DNA of 64,000 nucleotides from Pseudacidovorax sp. NFM-22. GTDB taxonomy: Bacteria > Pseudomonadota > Gammaproteobacteria > Burkholderiales > Burkholderiaceae_C. Positions 8,456 through 17,630 of the stretch are shown here, in pieces. The DNA lies in NCBI RefSeq assembly GCF_021401245.1, contig NZ_JACBFY010000007.1, positions 186,001 through 250,000 on the forward strand, read 5' to 3'. A program made the translations under genes and the position numbers. Each line of letters starts with the position of its first letter. The first letter of the stretch is position 1. The notes beneath the pieces were generated by a model. The model had not been told where the DNA came from and searched no databases. It was given only the letters and a program-made list of their open reading frames with translations.

Positions 8456-9478
8456 ATGGACTTCCGCCGCCGCCTCTGGATCGTGTCTGCCGCGCTGGCC
8501 ATCGCCGGATGCGCGCTTCCCATTGCCACGCCACCGCCGTCGGCCGGTGCGCCCACTGTGCAGACGAACAGCCTGGGCATGCGCTTCGTGCGCATCCCTG
8601 CGGGCGAGTTCCTGATGGGCAGCGAGGAGCCGGCCGCCACCCTGGCCCGGGACTTTCCGCAGCTGCCGCCCGAGCGCTTTGCCCTGTTGGGCGACGAGGG
8701 CCCGGTGCACAAGGTGCGCATCACGCATGCCTTCTGGATGGGCCAGCACGAGGTCACGGTCGGCCAGTTCCGCCGCTTCCTCGAACGCTCGGGCTATGTG
8801 CCCGAATCCATCGCCGATGGCACCGGCGGCTATGGCTGGCGCGTCGACTACGACCCCGCCAAGACCGTGCGCGGCGATGCCTTCGAAGGCCGCGACCCGC
8901 GCTACGCCTGGAACAACCCCGGCTTTGCGCAGGGCGACGACCATCCGGTGGTCAACGTCACCTGGAACGACGCGCAGGCCCTGGCCGCGTGGCTGAGCCG
9001 CACCGAAGGCCATCGCTACCGCCTGCCGACCGAGGCCGAATGGGAATACGCCTGCCGGGCCGGCACCCGCACCCGCTACAACACGGGCGACGACCCGGCC
9101 TCGCTGCGCGGCAGTGCCAACGTCTTCGACCAGCGCACCGCGGCCTACTGGCCGCAGTGGAAGGCGATGGCCCTGCCGGCCGACGACGGATTCGCCTTCA
9201 CCGCGCCGGTGGGCAGCGGCGCGCCCAATGCCTGGGACCTGTACGACATGCACGGCAACGCCTGGGAATGGGTGGCCGACTGGTACGGCGAGGACTACTA
9301 CGCCCGCTCGCCCGTCGACGATCCGCAGGGCCCCGCCGACGGCGCGGTGCGGGTGCGGCGCGGCGGCTCGTGGCACACCTGGCCCTTCTATGCCCGCGCC
9401 AGCTACCGCAACTGGAATGCGCCAGACACGCGCTACACGTTGGTGGGCATCCGGCTGGTGCGCGAGGACGGGCCCTGA
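8456..9478 (+). CDS. SUMF1/FGE-fold lipoprotein, probably non-catalytic
   Basis: A 340-residue protein with a lipoprotein signal (LAIAGC, Cys19) followed by a complete SUMF1 fold: MRFVRIPAGEFLMGS, HEVTVGQFRRFL, YRLPTEAEWEYACRAG, NAWEWVADWYG, and RRGGSWHTWPFYARASYRNW near the end. True formylglycine-generating enzymes carry catalytic cysteines in the last block; here those positions hold Thr, Tyr, Ala and Ser. It is therefore more likely one of the many SUMF1-fold proteins with other roles, anchored on the periplasmic side. It is divergent from the copper cluster, 89 bp from the DUF2946 start. Confidence 0.85.
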   Translation: MDFRRRLWIVSAALAIAGCALPIATPPPSAGAPTVQTNSLGMRFVRIPAGEFLMGSEEPAATLARDFPQLPPERFALLGDEGPVHKVRITHAFWMGQHEVTVGQFRRFLERSGYVPESIADGTGGYGWRVDYDPAKTVRGDAFEGRDPRYAWNNPGFAQGDDHPVVNVTWNDAQALAAWLSRTEGHRYRLPTEAEWEYACRAGTRTRYNTGDDPASLRGSANVFDQRTAAYWPQWKAMALPADDGFAFTAPVGSGAPNAWDLYDMHGNAWEWVADWYGEDYYARSPVDDPQGPADGAVRVRRGGSWHTWPFYARASYRNWNAPDTRYTLVGIRLVREDGP

Positions 9479-9529
9479 GCCTCGCGGATCGGCGCCAGAT
9501 GCGTTCCGCAGCGCGCGGCCTCCGCGGGA

Positions 9530-10024
9530 TCAGCTTCCCGGCAGATGCAGCCGGGCCGAGTCCTTGACCTCTTCCATCACCGCATAGGTGCGCGTCTCGC
9601 GCACGCCCGGCAACTGCCACAGCACCGCGCCCGCAAAGCGGCGGTAGTCGGCCATGTCGGCGCTGCGGGTCTTGAGCAGGTAGTCGAAGCCGCCGGCCAC
9701 CATGTGGCACTCCATGATCTCCGGGTGCACCTGCACCGCGGCCTTGAAGGCGTCGAACACGTTGGGCGTGGTGCGGTCCAGCAGCACCTCCACGAAGACC
9801 AGCATGCCCGCGCCCAGCTTGAGCGGGTTCAGCCGCGCCTCGTAGCCCAGGATGTAGCCCTCGTCGGTGAGCCGCTGCACCCGCGCCAGCACCGCCGTGG
9901 GCGAGAGGCCGATGGTCTCGGCCAGCTTGACGTTGGTGATGCGGCCGTCGGCCTGCAGCGTGGCCAGGATGCGCAGGTCCAGGCGGTCCAGTTCCGGCGC
10001 GGCGTCCAGTGGTTTGTTCGGCAT
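9530..10024 (-). CDS. Lrp/AsnC family regulator, probable putA regulator
   Basis: A 164-residue Lrp/AsnC protein. The start at 10024 is chosen because the family begins a few residues before the LDxxDxxIL motif, seen here as LDRLDLRILATLQADGR. The HTH (VKLAETIGLSPTAVLARVQRL) is followed by the RAM effector domain (MECHMVAGGFDYLLK). It is transcribed divergently from putA with 86 bp between starts. Proline-responsive AsnC proteins controlling putA from this position are known in proteobacteria. The PutA here lacks its own DNA-binding domain, which supports that assignment. Confidence 0.9.
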   Translation of the reverse strand: MPNKPLDAAPELDRLDLRILATLQADGRITNVKLAETIGLSPTAVLARVQRLTDEGYILGYEARLNPLKLGAGMLVFVEVLLDRTTPNVFDAFKAAVQVHPEIMECHMVAGGFDYLLKTRSADMADYRRFAGAVLWQLPGVRETRTYAVMEEVKDSARLHLPGS

Positions 10025-10110
10025 GAGTGAACAGATTCGAACGAATATTCGGCGATGACTGCGCAATTATTCAGGCATTCGCTACGCCAGCACTCATCTG
10101 CGGAACTGCC

Positions 10111-13100
10111 ATGCCCGACCTTGTCACCCCTCGACCCACCGCCGCCGACCTTCCTGGCACCGACACCCGGATTGCCGACAAGGCCACCGGCACCGCGTCA
10201 CCCCTTCGCCGTGCCATCGCTGCGTCCTGCCGGCAGGACGAGGCCACCGCCGTCCAGGCATTGATGGGCGAGGCCCGCCTGTCGCCCGACCAGGGCCGCG
10301 CCGTCCACGAGCTGGCCTGCCGCCTGGCCACCCACCTGCGCGAGCGCGGCACCGGCGCCGGCCGAAGCGGCCTGGTGCAGGGCCTGCTGCAGGAATACGC
10401 GCTGTCGTCGCAGGAGGGCGTGGCCCTGATGTGCCTGGCCGAGGCGCTGCTGCGCATTCCCGACGCGGGCACGCGCGACGCCCTCATCCGCGACAAGATC
10501 GCCCAGGGCGAATGGCAGGCGCACCTGGGCCGCAGCCCCTCGCTCTTCGTCAACGCGGCCACCTGGGGGCTGCTGCTCACCGGCCGGCTCGTCGCCACGC
10601 ACAGCGAGACGCGCCTGTCGGCCCAGCTCGGCCGGCTGGTGGCCAAGGGCGGCGAGCCGCTGATCCGCAAGGGCGTGGACCTGGCCATGCGCATGATGGG
10701 CGAGCAGTTCGTCACCGGCCAGACCATTGCCGAAGCCTTGACCAAGGCGCGCCCGCTGGAGGCGCAGGGCTTTCGCCATTCCTACGACATGCTGGGCGAG
10801 GCCGCGATGACGGCCGAGGATGCCGCCCGCTACCGCCGCGCCTACGAAGAGGCCATCCATGCCATCGGCCGCGCCTCCGCCGGCCGCGGGCCCATCGACG
10901 GACCGGGCATCTCGATCAAGCTCTCGGCCCTGCATCCGCGCTACTGCCGCGCGCAGAAGGCGCGGGTGATGGACGAGCTGTACGCCGTGCTGCGCGACCT
11001 GGCCACCCTGGCCCGGCAGCACGACATCGGCCTCAACATCGATGCGGAAGAGGCCGACCGGCTGGAACTGTCGCTCGACCTGCTGGAGCGCCTGTGCTTC
11101 GAGCCCGCCCTGGCCGGCTGGAACGGCCTGGGCTTCGTGGTGCAGGCCTACCAGAAGCGCTGTCCCTTCGTCATCGACTTCCTCATCGACCTGGCTGCGC
11201 GCAGCAGCCGTCGGCTGATGGTGCGGCTGGTCAAGGGCGCCTACTGGGACAGCGAGATCAAGCGCGCCCAGGTCGACGGGCAGGACGGCTTTCCGGTCTA
11301 CACCCGCAAGGTGCACACCGACGTGGCCTACCTGGCCTGCGCCCGCCGGCTGCTGGCCGCGCCGGCGCAGGTGTACCCGCAGTTCGCCACCCACAACGCC
11401 CACACGCTGGCGGCCATCCACACCCTGGCCGATCCGGCCCGCTGGCAGCCGGGGCAGTACGAGTTCCAGTGCCTGCACGGCATGGGCGAGCCGCTGTACG
11501 AGCAGGTGGTGGGCCGCGCCGAAGAGGGCCGCCTGGGCCGGCCCTGCCGCATCTACGCGCCCGTGGGCACGCACGAGACGCTGCTGGCCTATCTGGTGCG
11601 CCGCCTGCTGGAGAACGGTGCCAACACCTCCTTCGTGCATCGCATCGCCGATCGCCTACTCCCCATCGAGGAATTGGTGGAAGACCCCGTCGGCACGGTG
11701 GACCGGCAGGCGGCCGAGGAGGGCAGGGCAGGCGCCCCGCACCCGGCCATCGCGCATCCGCTGCGCCTGTACGGCGAGGCGCGCGCCAATTCGCGGGGCA
11801 TGGACCTGGCGGACGATGCGCAGTTGGCCGTGCTGGAGGCCGCGGTGGCGGAGAGCCGGCACCTTCCATGGTCATCGGCGCCGGTGCTGGGGACAGCGCA
11901 GGATGGGGCCGGGGCTGGGGCCGCGCCTGCGGATACGACCGCCGCGCCCATGCTCGGCAGCGCCATCGCCGGCGCTATGGCCGCGGCCTCGCCCGGTGCG
12001 CTCACCGCGATGCCCGTGCGCAATCCCGCCTGCCACGCGGACGTCGTCGGCACCGTGCGCCCCGCGACTGCACATGACGTGGCGGCCGCGCTGGCCGCCG
12101 CGGACAGCTTCGCCAGCCCTTGGGCCGCCACACCCGCTGCCGAGCGCGCCACCGCGCTCGAACGCGCGGCCGACCGCATGCAGGCCCGCATGCCCCAGCT
12201 GGTCGCACTGCTCTCCCGCGAGGCCGGAAAGACCTTCGCCAACGGCATCGCCGAGGTGCGCGAGGCCATCGACTTCCTGCGCTTCTACGCCGGCCAGGCG
12301 CGCCGCGCGCTGCAGGGCGACGACCACGCGCCCCTCGGCCCCGTGGTGTGCATCAGCCCCTGGAACTTCCCGCTGGCCATCTTCACCGGCCAGATCGCCG
12401 CGGCACTCGCCGCCGGCAACCCGGTGCTCGCCAAGCCCGCCGAGCAGACACCGCTGATCGCGGCCGAGGCCGTGCGGCTGCTGCACGAAGGCGGCGTGCC
12501 GCCTGCGGCGCTGCAGCTGCTGCCCGGCGACGGCGAAACCGTCGGCGCCGCGCTGGTGGCCGACCCGCGCGTGCAGGGCGTGATGTTCACCGGCTCCACC
12601 GAGGTGGCGCGGCTGCTGCAGCGCAGCCTTGCGCAACGGCTCGGCGCCCACGGCGGCCCCGTGCCGCTCATCGCGGAGACGGGCGGACAGAACGCCATGA
12701 TCGTGGACTCGTCCGCGCTCACCGAGCAGGTGGTGGCCGACGTGCTGGCCTCGGCCTTCGACAGCGCGGGCCAGCGCTGCTCGGCCCTGCGCGTGCTGTG
12801 CGTGCAGGAGGAGTCGGCCGACGCGCTGCTGCACATGCTGCGCGGCGCCATGGCCGAGCTGAACCTGGGCGACCCCGCGCTGCTGCACACCGATGTCGGC
12901 CCGGTCATCGACGCCGAAGCCCGGGCCGGCATCGAGGCCCATGTGCAGGCCATGCAGGCCCGCGGCCGCCGTGTGCACCGCGCAGGCCGCGCGCGCCCCG
13001 GCGCCACGGAAGGCGGCACCTTCGTGCCGCCCACGTTGATCGAGATCGACAGCCTGGCCGAGCTGCAGCGCGAGGTCTTCGGCCCGGTGCTGCATGTGCT

Positions 13101-13989
13101 GCGCTGGCGGCGCCCTGAACTCGACGCGCTCCTCGCACAGATCGCCGCGACGGGTTACGGCCTCACGCTGGGCCTGCACACCCGCATCGACGAGACCATC
13201 GAGCGCGTGGTGCAGTCTGCGCACGTGGGCAATGTCTATGTGAACCGCAACATGGTGGGCGCCGTGGTGGGCGTGCAGCCCTTCGGCGGCGAAGGCCTGT
13301 CGGGCACCGGGCCCAAGGCCGGCGGGCCGCTGTACCTGTACCGGCTGCTGGCGCGGCGACCGCGGGGCTTCCTGGCCCACGCCGTGGCGTGCGCACTGCC
13401 GATGGCCGAGGCCGACCACGTGGACACCGCCGACCTACCCGCGCTACGCGTCTTGCAGGACTGGGTTCTCCGCAGCGGCGATGCGCCCTTGGCCGAGCAC
13501 TGCGAGCAGTTGCACATGGCCATGCCGCGTCCCACCGCCTGGCTGCTCGCCGGCCCGACCGGCGAGCGCAACCGCTACGCCTTTCACCCTCGCCGCGCGG
13601 CCCTGTGCCTGGCCGACGAAGACCGCGCGCGACTTGCCCAGCTCGCCGCCGTGCTGGCCGCCGGAAGCCACGCAGTGTGGCCTACGGATGCTTCAACGAC
13701 GTCACTGCATGCACGGCTGCCGCCGCCCGTTCGGGCGCACGTCAGCCTGGTCGACGATCCGCTGGGTACCGACGGGGCGTCCTTCGAACTGGTCCTGCAC
13801 CACGGCGACGCGGCCCAGCGCCTGGCCGTCGCGCGCCAGTTGACCGAGCGGCCCGGGCCCCTCGTCGCCCTGCACGCCTGGCCGGCGGCAGAGCCTGCCG
13901 CGGCGCTCGCGGCACTGCTCGGCGAGCGCTCGCTGAGCGTCAACACCGCCGCCGCCGGCGGCAATGCCAGCCTGATGACGATGGGCTGA
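10111..13989 (+). CDS. putA: Bifunctional proline dehydrogenase / glutamate-semialdehyde dehydrogenase
   Basis: Oxidises proline to glutamate in two steps, with FAD then NAD. The chosen ATG gives 1292 residues. The proline dehydrogenase barrel is marked by RLVKGAYWDSEIKRAQ (near 372), ATHNAHT and FQCLHGMGEPLY. The aldehyde dehydrogenase half has ISPWNFPLAIF (near 748), Glu856 (AETGGQN) and catalytic Cys890 (GQRCSALR), ending with GGEGLSGTGPKAGGP and a C-terminal extension. The residues before the barrel show no ribbon-helix-helix domain, so it is not self-regulating like the enterobacterial enzyme. It ends 3 bp before the stop of a convergent gene. Confidence 0.96.
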   Translation: MPDLVTPRPTAADLPGTDTRIADKATGTASPLRRAIAASCRQDEATAVQALMGEARLSPDQGRAVHELACRLATHLRERGTGAGRSGLVQGLLQEYALSSQEGVALMCLAEALLRIPDAGTRDALIRDKIAQGEWQAHLGRSPSLFVNAATWGLLLTGRLVATHSETRLSAQLGRLVAKGGEPLIRKGVDLAMRMMGEQFVTGQTIAEALTKARPLEAQGFRHSYDMLGEAAMTAEDAARYRRAYEEAIHAIGRASAGRGPIDGPGISIKLSALHPRYCRAQKARVMDELYAVLRDLATLARQHDIGLNIDAEEADRLELSLDLLERLCFEPALAGWNGLGFVVQAYQKRCPFVIDFLIDLAARSSRRLMVRLVKGAYWDSEIKRAQVDGQDGFPVYTRKVHTDVAYLACARRLLAAPAQVYPQFATHNAHTLAAIHTLADPARWQPGQYEFQCLHGMGEPLYEQVVGRAEEGRLGRPCRIYAPVGTHETLLAYLVRRLLENGANTSFVHRIADRLLPIEELVEDPVGTVDRQAAEEGRAGAPHPAIAHPLRLYGEARANSRGMDLADDAQLAVLEAAVAESRHLPWSSAPVLGTAQDGAGAGAAPADTTAAPMLGSAIAGAMAAASPGALTAMPVRNPACHADVVGTVRPATAHDVAAALAAADSFASPWAATPAAERATALERAADRMQARMPQLVALLSREAGKTFANGIAEVREAIDFLRFYAGQARRALQGDDHAPLGPVVCISPWNFPLAIFTGQIAAALAAGNPVLAKPAEQTPLIAAEAVRLLHEGGVPPAALQLLPGDGETVGAALVADPRVQGVMFTGSTEVARLLQRSLAQRLGAHGGPVPLIAETGGQNAMIVDSSALTEQVVADVLASAFDSAGQRCSALRVLCVQEESADALLHMLRGAMAELNLGDPALLHTDVGPVIDAEARAGIEAHVQAMQARGRRVHRAGRARPGATEGGTFVPPTLIEIDSLAELQREVFGPVLHVLRWRRPELDALLAQIAATGYGLTLGLHTRIDETIERVVQSAHVGNVYVNRNMVGAVVGVQPFGGEGLSGTGPKAGGPLYLYRLLARRPRGFLAHAVACALPMAEADHVDTADLPALRVLQDWVLRSGDAPLAEHCEQLHMAMPRPTAWLLAGPTGERNRYAFHPRRAALCLADEDRARLAQLAAVLAAGSHAVWPTDASTTSLHARLPPPVRAHVSLVDDPLGTDGASFELVLHHGDAAQRLAVARQLTERPGPLVALHAWPAAEPAAALAALLGERSLSVNTAAAGGNASLMTMG

Positions 13990-13992
13990 AGC

Positions 13993-15918
13993 TCAGGCGC
14001 CGCGAGGCCGCTCGCCGCCAGCCGGCCGCCGCGGCGCCTCGCGCCCGGCCCGTTGCCGCGCCGGTCCGTGCGCGGTGGCCAGGTTGTGCGCCGTGTTGAT
14101 CAGCCCGATGTGCGAAAAGGCCTGCGGAAAGTTGCCCAGTTGCCGACCGGCCTGCATGTCGTATTCCTCCGAAAGCAGGCCGACATCGTTGCACAGGCCG
14201 AGCAGGCGGTCGAAGAGGACGGCGGCGTCGTGGTGCCGTCCCGCCAGCACATAGGCGTCGGCCAGCCAGAAGCTGCAGGCCAGGAAGGCGCCTTCCCGAC
14301 CGCCCACGCCATCGTCCGTGGCGCCAGTCGAATAGCGCTGGACCAGCCCGTCCTGCATCAGCCCGCGCTCGATGGCGGCGATGGTGCCGGCCACGCGCGA
14401 GTCCGTGGCCGGCAGGAAGCCCACCTGCGGCATCAGCAGCAGGCCCGCATCCAGGCTCTGGCCGCCGTAGTACTGCACAAAGCTGTCGAGCTTCGCGTCG
14501 AAGCCGTGCGCGCAGATGTCCGCATGGATGGCGTCGCGCACCTCGCGCCAGTGCTCGACGGGGCCGTCCCGGCCATGGTGTTCCACGGCAGCGACGGCGC
14601 GGTCGAAGGCCACCCAGGCCATCAGGCGCGAATGGGTGTACGCCCGAGGCGGGCCGCGCGTCTCCCAGATGCCCTGGTCCGGTTCGCGCCAGACCTTCTC
14701 CAGGTGCACCAGCAGGGCCTTCTGCATGGCCCAGCCCTCGGCATTGGGCTGCAGCTCGGCGCACCGGGCGGCATGCAGCGTGTCCATGAGCTCGCCATAC
14801 ACGTCGATCTGCATCTGGCCCGCGGCGCCGTTGCCCACGCGCACCGGCCGGCTGCCTTCGAAGCCAGGCAGCCAGGGCAGCTCGTACTCGGGCAACCATC
14901 GCTCGCCGCCAATGCCGTACATGATCTGCAGCTGGTTCGGGGAGCCAGCCACCGCGCGCATCAGCCACTGGCGCCAGTGCTGCGCCTCCTCGCGATAGCC
15001 GGCATTGAGCAGCGCATACAGCGTGAGCGCGGAGTCGCGCACCCAGCAGTAGCGATAGTCCCAGTTGCGTGTGCCGCCGATGGCCTCGGGCAGCGAGGTG
15101 GTGGGCGCCGCGACGATGGCGCCAGTGGGCGCATAGGTCAGCAGCTTGAGCGTGATGAGCGAGCGCACCACGGCGCCGCGCCAGGCGGGCGGCATCGGCG
15201 GCAGGGTGGCACGGCCGACCCAGTCGCGCCACCAGAGCACCGTGCGCTCCATCGACTCGTCGCGGTCCTCGACGAAATGCGGCCGGCGGTGGGAAGGGTG
15301 GTAGGCCAGCGTCATCGGCACGCGCTCGCCGGCGCGCACGGTGAAGCGCGCCTGCGTGCTCATGCCATGGCCTTCCAGCGGCAGATCGGCATGCAGTTCG
15401 ATGGCATCCGGTCCCGCGACCATGCTGAGGCCATAGTCCTTGCGCTGTACCCAAGGCACGGTGCAACCATGGGCGAAGCGCACCGTGAGGTCGAGTTGCA
15501 TCTCCACCTCGCCCTCGACGCCCCCCACCATCCGCACGACGTCGACATGGGCGGGGTCGTCGTCGTTGCGGGGCATGAAGTCGGTGACCGTGACCACGCC
15601 GGTGGCGGTCCGGAAGCGGGTTTCCAGCACCGCCGAGTCGGACAGGTAGCGCCGGCTCACCTGCGCGTCTGCGTCGACGGGGGCCACCTTCCAGCGACCA
15701 TGGCGCTCGTCGCCCAGCAGGGCCGCGAAGCAGGCGGGCGAATCGAAGCGCGGCAGGCACAGCCAGTCGATGGCACCGTCGCGGCCGACCAGCGCCGCCG
15801 ACAGCATGTTGCCGATGAGCGCGTAGTCCTCGATGCGGCGGTGCGGGACGGAAGGCTCGGCGGCTTCGCCCTCGTTCACCGCTGTGCGAGGGGTCGGGGT
15901 CGGACGCGGGCCGTTCAT
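13993..15918 (-). CDS. GH15 family glucoamylase/trehalase-like glycoside hydrolase
   Basis: A 641-residue cytoplasmic GH15 protein (no signal peptide). The N-terminal beta domain begins IEDYALIGNMLSAALVGRDG and IDWLCLPRFDSP; the (alpha/alpha)6 barrel includes GGTRNWDYRYCWVRDSALTL near 275-300 and ACSFWLADAYVLAGRHHDAA near the end. The family hydrolyses alpha-glucosidic bonds in glucans or, in some clades, trehalose; substrate is not decided here. Its ATG overlaps the stop of the upstream SDR gene (ATGA), so the two are translationally coupled. Confidence 0.9.
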   Translation of the reverse strand: MNGPRPTPTPRTAVNEGEAAEPSVPHRRIEDYALIGNMLSAALVGRDGAIDWLCLPRFDSPACFAALLGDERHGRWKVAPVDADAQVSRRYLSDSAVLETRFRTATGVVTVTDFMPRNDDDPAHVDVVRMVGGVEGEVEMQLDLTVRFAHGCTVPWVQRKDYGLSMVAGPDAIELHADLPLEGHGMSTQARFTVRAGERVPMTLAYHPSHRRPHFVEDRDESMERTVLWWRDWVGRATLPPMPPAWRGAVVRSLITLKLLTYAPTGAIVAAPTTSLPEAIGGTRNWDYRYCWVRDSALTLYALLNAGYREEAQHWRQWLMRAVAGSPNQLQIMYGIGGERWLPEYELPWLPGFEGSRPVRVGNGAAGQMQIDVYGELMDTLHAARCAELQPNAEGWAMQKALLVHLEKVWREPDQGIWETRGPPRAYTHSRLMAWVAFDRAVAAVEHHGRDGPVEHWREVRDAIHADICAHGFDAKLDSFVQYYGGQSLDAGLLLMPQVGFLPATDSRVAGTIAAIERGLMQDGLVQRYSTGATDDGVGGREGAFLACSFWLADAYVLAGRHHDAAVLFDRLLGLCNDVGLLSEEYDMQAGRQLGNFPQAFSHIGLINTAHNLATAHGPARQRAGREAPRRPAGGERPRGA

Positions 15919-16700
15919 CCGCCGTGCGCAAAGTCGGGGTAATCGGTCATGCCGCCATCCACGAACACCGTGGTGCCCGTCATGTAGCGCGCCGCATGCG
16001 AGGCCAGCACCACCGCCATGTCGGCGATGTCCTCCGGCTCGCCCATGCGACCGAGCGGGATCTTGCGCAGCAGGTCGGCATGGCCTTCCGGGTCTTCCCA
16101 CACGTCGCGGTTGATCGGCGTCCTGATGGCGCCGGGCGCCAGGCTGAGCACGCGCACGCCGTGCGGCGCAGCCTCCTGCGCCAGCGTGCGGCCCATCATG
16201 GTGAGGCCCGCCTTGCTGGCGCAGTAGGCGCTGTAGCCGCTCCAGGCGATGGTCTCGTGCACGCTGGTGGTGTTGAGGATCACGCCCGACTTCTGGGCCA
16301 CCATGCGCCGCAACGCCTGGTGCGCGCACAGGAAGGCGCCCTTGAGGTTGGTGTCGATCACGCGGCCCCAGCCGTCGAGATCGGCCTCCCAGCTCAATGC
16401 ATGCTCGCCATCGATGCCGGCGTTATTGACCAGCACGTCGATGCCGCCCCAGGCCTGGTCCAGCGCCGCGAACATGCCGTCGACCGCCTCGGCGTCGGCG
16501 ATGTCGGCCTGCACGGTGATCGGCCGGCCCGCTGCGGTATGGCGGCAGGCGTCGGCCAGGGCTTCGGCGGCCTCGGGCTTGGAGCGGTAGTTGATGGCGA
16601 CGCGGGCGCCGGCGTCGGCGAAGGCCTTGACGATGGCGGCCCCCAGGCCGGAACTGCCGCCGGTCACGAGCACGCGCTTCTGTTCGAGATGGAGGTCCAT
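15915..16700 (-). CDS. SDR oxidoreductase, glucose 1-dehydrogenase-like
   Basis: Classical short-chain dehydrogenase of 261 residues. The start at 16700 places the cofactor motif (VTGGSSGLG) about 11 residues in, as usual. It has NNAG, an active-site Tyr-x3-Lys (SAYCASKAG), SLAPGAIRTPI and a C-terminal DGGMTDYP. The sequence style matches glucose/polyol dehydrogenases. It is the first gene of a two-gene unit, its stop overlapping the start of the GH15 hydrolase, so release of glucose followed by its oxidation is a plausible joint function (inference). Confidence 0.88.
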   Translation of the reverse strand: MDLHLEQKRVLVTGGSSGLGAAIVKAFADAGARVAINYRSKPEAAEALADACRHTAAGRPITVQADIADAEAVDGMFAALDQAWGGIDVLVNNAGIDGEHALSWEADLDGWGRVIDTNLKGAFLCAHQALRRMVAQKSGVILNTTSVHETIAWSGYSAYCASKAGLTMMGRTLAQEAAPHGVRVLSLAPGAIRTPINRDVWEDPEGHADLLRKIPLGRMGEPEDIADMAVVLASHAARYMTGTTVFVDGGMTDYPDFAHGG

Positions 16701-16937
16701 GCGAATCCCTGTTCGGCACAGCCCGCCGGTGCGGGGGCTGCGGTGCCACGTTGCTGGCACGGATTCATTGGCGCATCGGCCGGGGCCCCTTCGCGTCGGA
16801 CGAGGCAGACAGCGACTGAGCGCCCGGACGGATGGTTGGCTGACGGGAAGCCTTCCCGGTCGGTGCCAGCAGGTCGATCACAGCAGAGTGGACGAGCTGA
16901 AGCAGGACGCCGGCAAGCACGCCCCGTCGATACCCGC

Positions 16938-17105
16938 TCAGCGCTTGGCCACCTGGACGATCAACGCGGTGGACAGCAGGATGCCCGTCACCAGCGCCGC
17001 AATGGCCAGCATGCCGCCGGGCGTCACCTCGACCCGGGCGCTGACCGAGAAGGGCCGCGTGCTCACGTTCAACACGGCGGTCTGGGGCGAGGCGGAAGAG
17101 GACAC
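16938..17105 (-). CDS. Small single-pass membrane protein (55 aa)
   Basis: A 55-residue protein starting at a GTG. A strong ribosome site (AAGGAG on the minus strand, at 17111-17116) lies 5 nt before that GTG and decides the start; the longer frame upstream has no such site. The C-terminal half is one clear transmembrane helix (GMLAIAALVTGILLSTALIVQ) followed by Val-Ala-Lys-Arg, and the N-terminal half is Ser/Thr/Val-rich. No family is recognised. The well-placed ribosome site and hydrophobicity argue for a real gene. Confidence 0.55.
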   Translation of the reverse strand: MSSSASPQTAVLNVSTRPFSVSARVEVTPGGMLAIAALVTGILLSTALIVQVAKR

Positions 17106-17315
17106 GGCAGCTCCTTGCAAAGCGAGGCAGTTTGCCAGCGGCCCGGCGGCACGCCGCGGGTGGGCGGCGCCACCCGCTGTCGGACGAGGCTTCATCCGCC
17201 CCGAGCGATCCCGAAGGCTTCAATGGCCCGCGACGCCGGGCGGCGACAGCCTACAGGCGCCACGTGTCCCACACCGCAGCATGGACCGTCAACCTTTCAC
17301 CTGGAGACCCTGGAC

Positions 17316-17537
17316 ATGACCCCTTCCAACGATTCCACACGCGCCGACGGCATCGAACGCATCGACATCGAATCCCCCGAAGCCCTCGAACGCTGGGGCC
17401 GCAAGCTCGACGTCACGGCCGCCCAGCTGAAGGAGGCTGTGGCCGCCGTGGGCGACAAGGCCCCCGACGTCGAGATGCACCTCAAGGGCACGCGGGCCTC
17501 GACCAACGACGACCAGGTCGACAAGGCGGGCGGCTGA
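17316..17537 (+). CDS. DUF3606 domain small protein
   Basis: A 73-residue acidic protein. The core ALERWGRKLDVTAAQLKEAV followed by AAVGDKAPDVEMHLKG matches DUF3606, a short helical domain common in alpha- and betaproteobacteria and of unknown function. A GGAG ribosome site lies about 10 nt upstream of the ATG. It is a monocistronic gene between the small membrane protein and the CoA transferase. Confidence 0.75.
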   Translation: MTPSNDSTRADGIERIDIESPEALERWGRKLDVTAAQLKEAVAAVGDKAPDVEMHLKGTRASTNDDQVDKAGG

Positions 17538-17630
17538 ACCTCCACCCTTTCGGGGCTTGATCGTTCCTGCGAAGCCGGATGAGGCTTTGGGCCATTCCCG
17601 CGCAGCCCCGTGCTGCCTAGAGTGGCCCGC

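Noticed and set aside
8456-9478. Formylglycine-generating enzyme for sulfatase maturation
   Set aside because: Catalytic cysteines are missing and no sulfatase gene is in the window.
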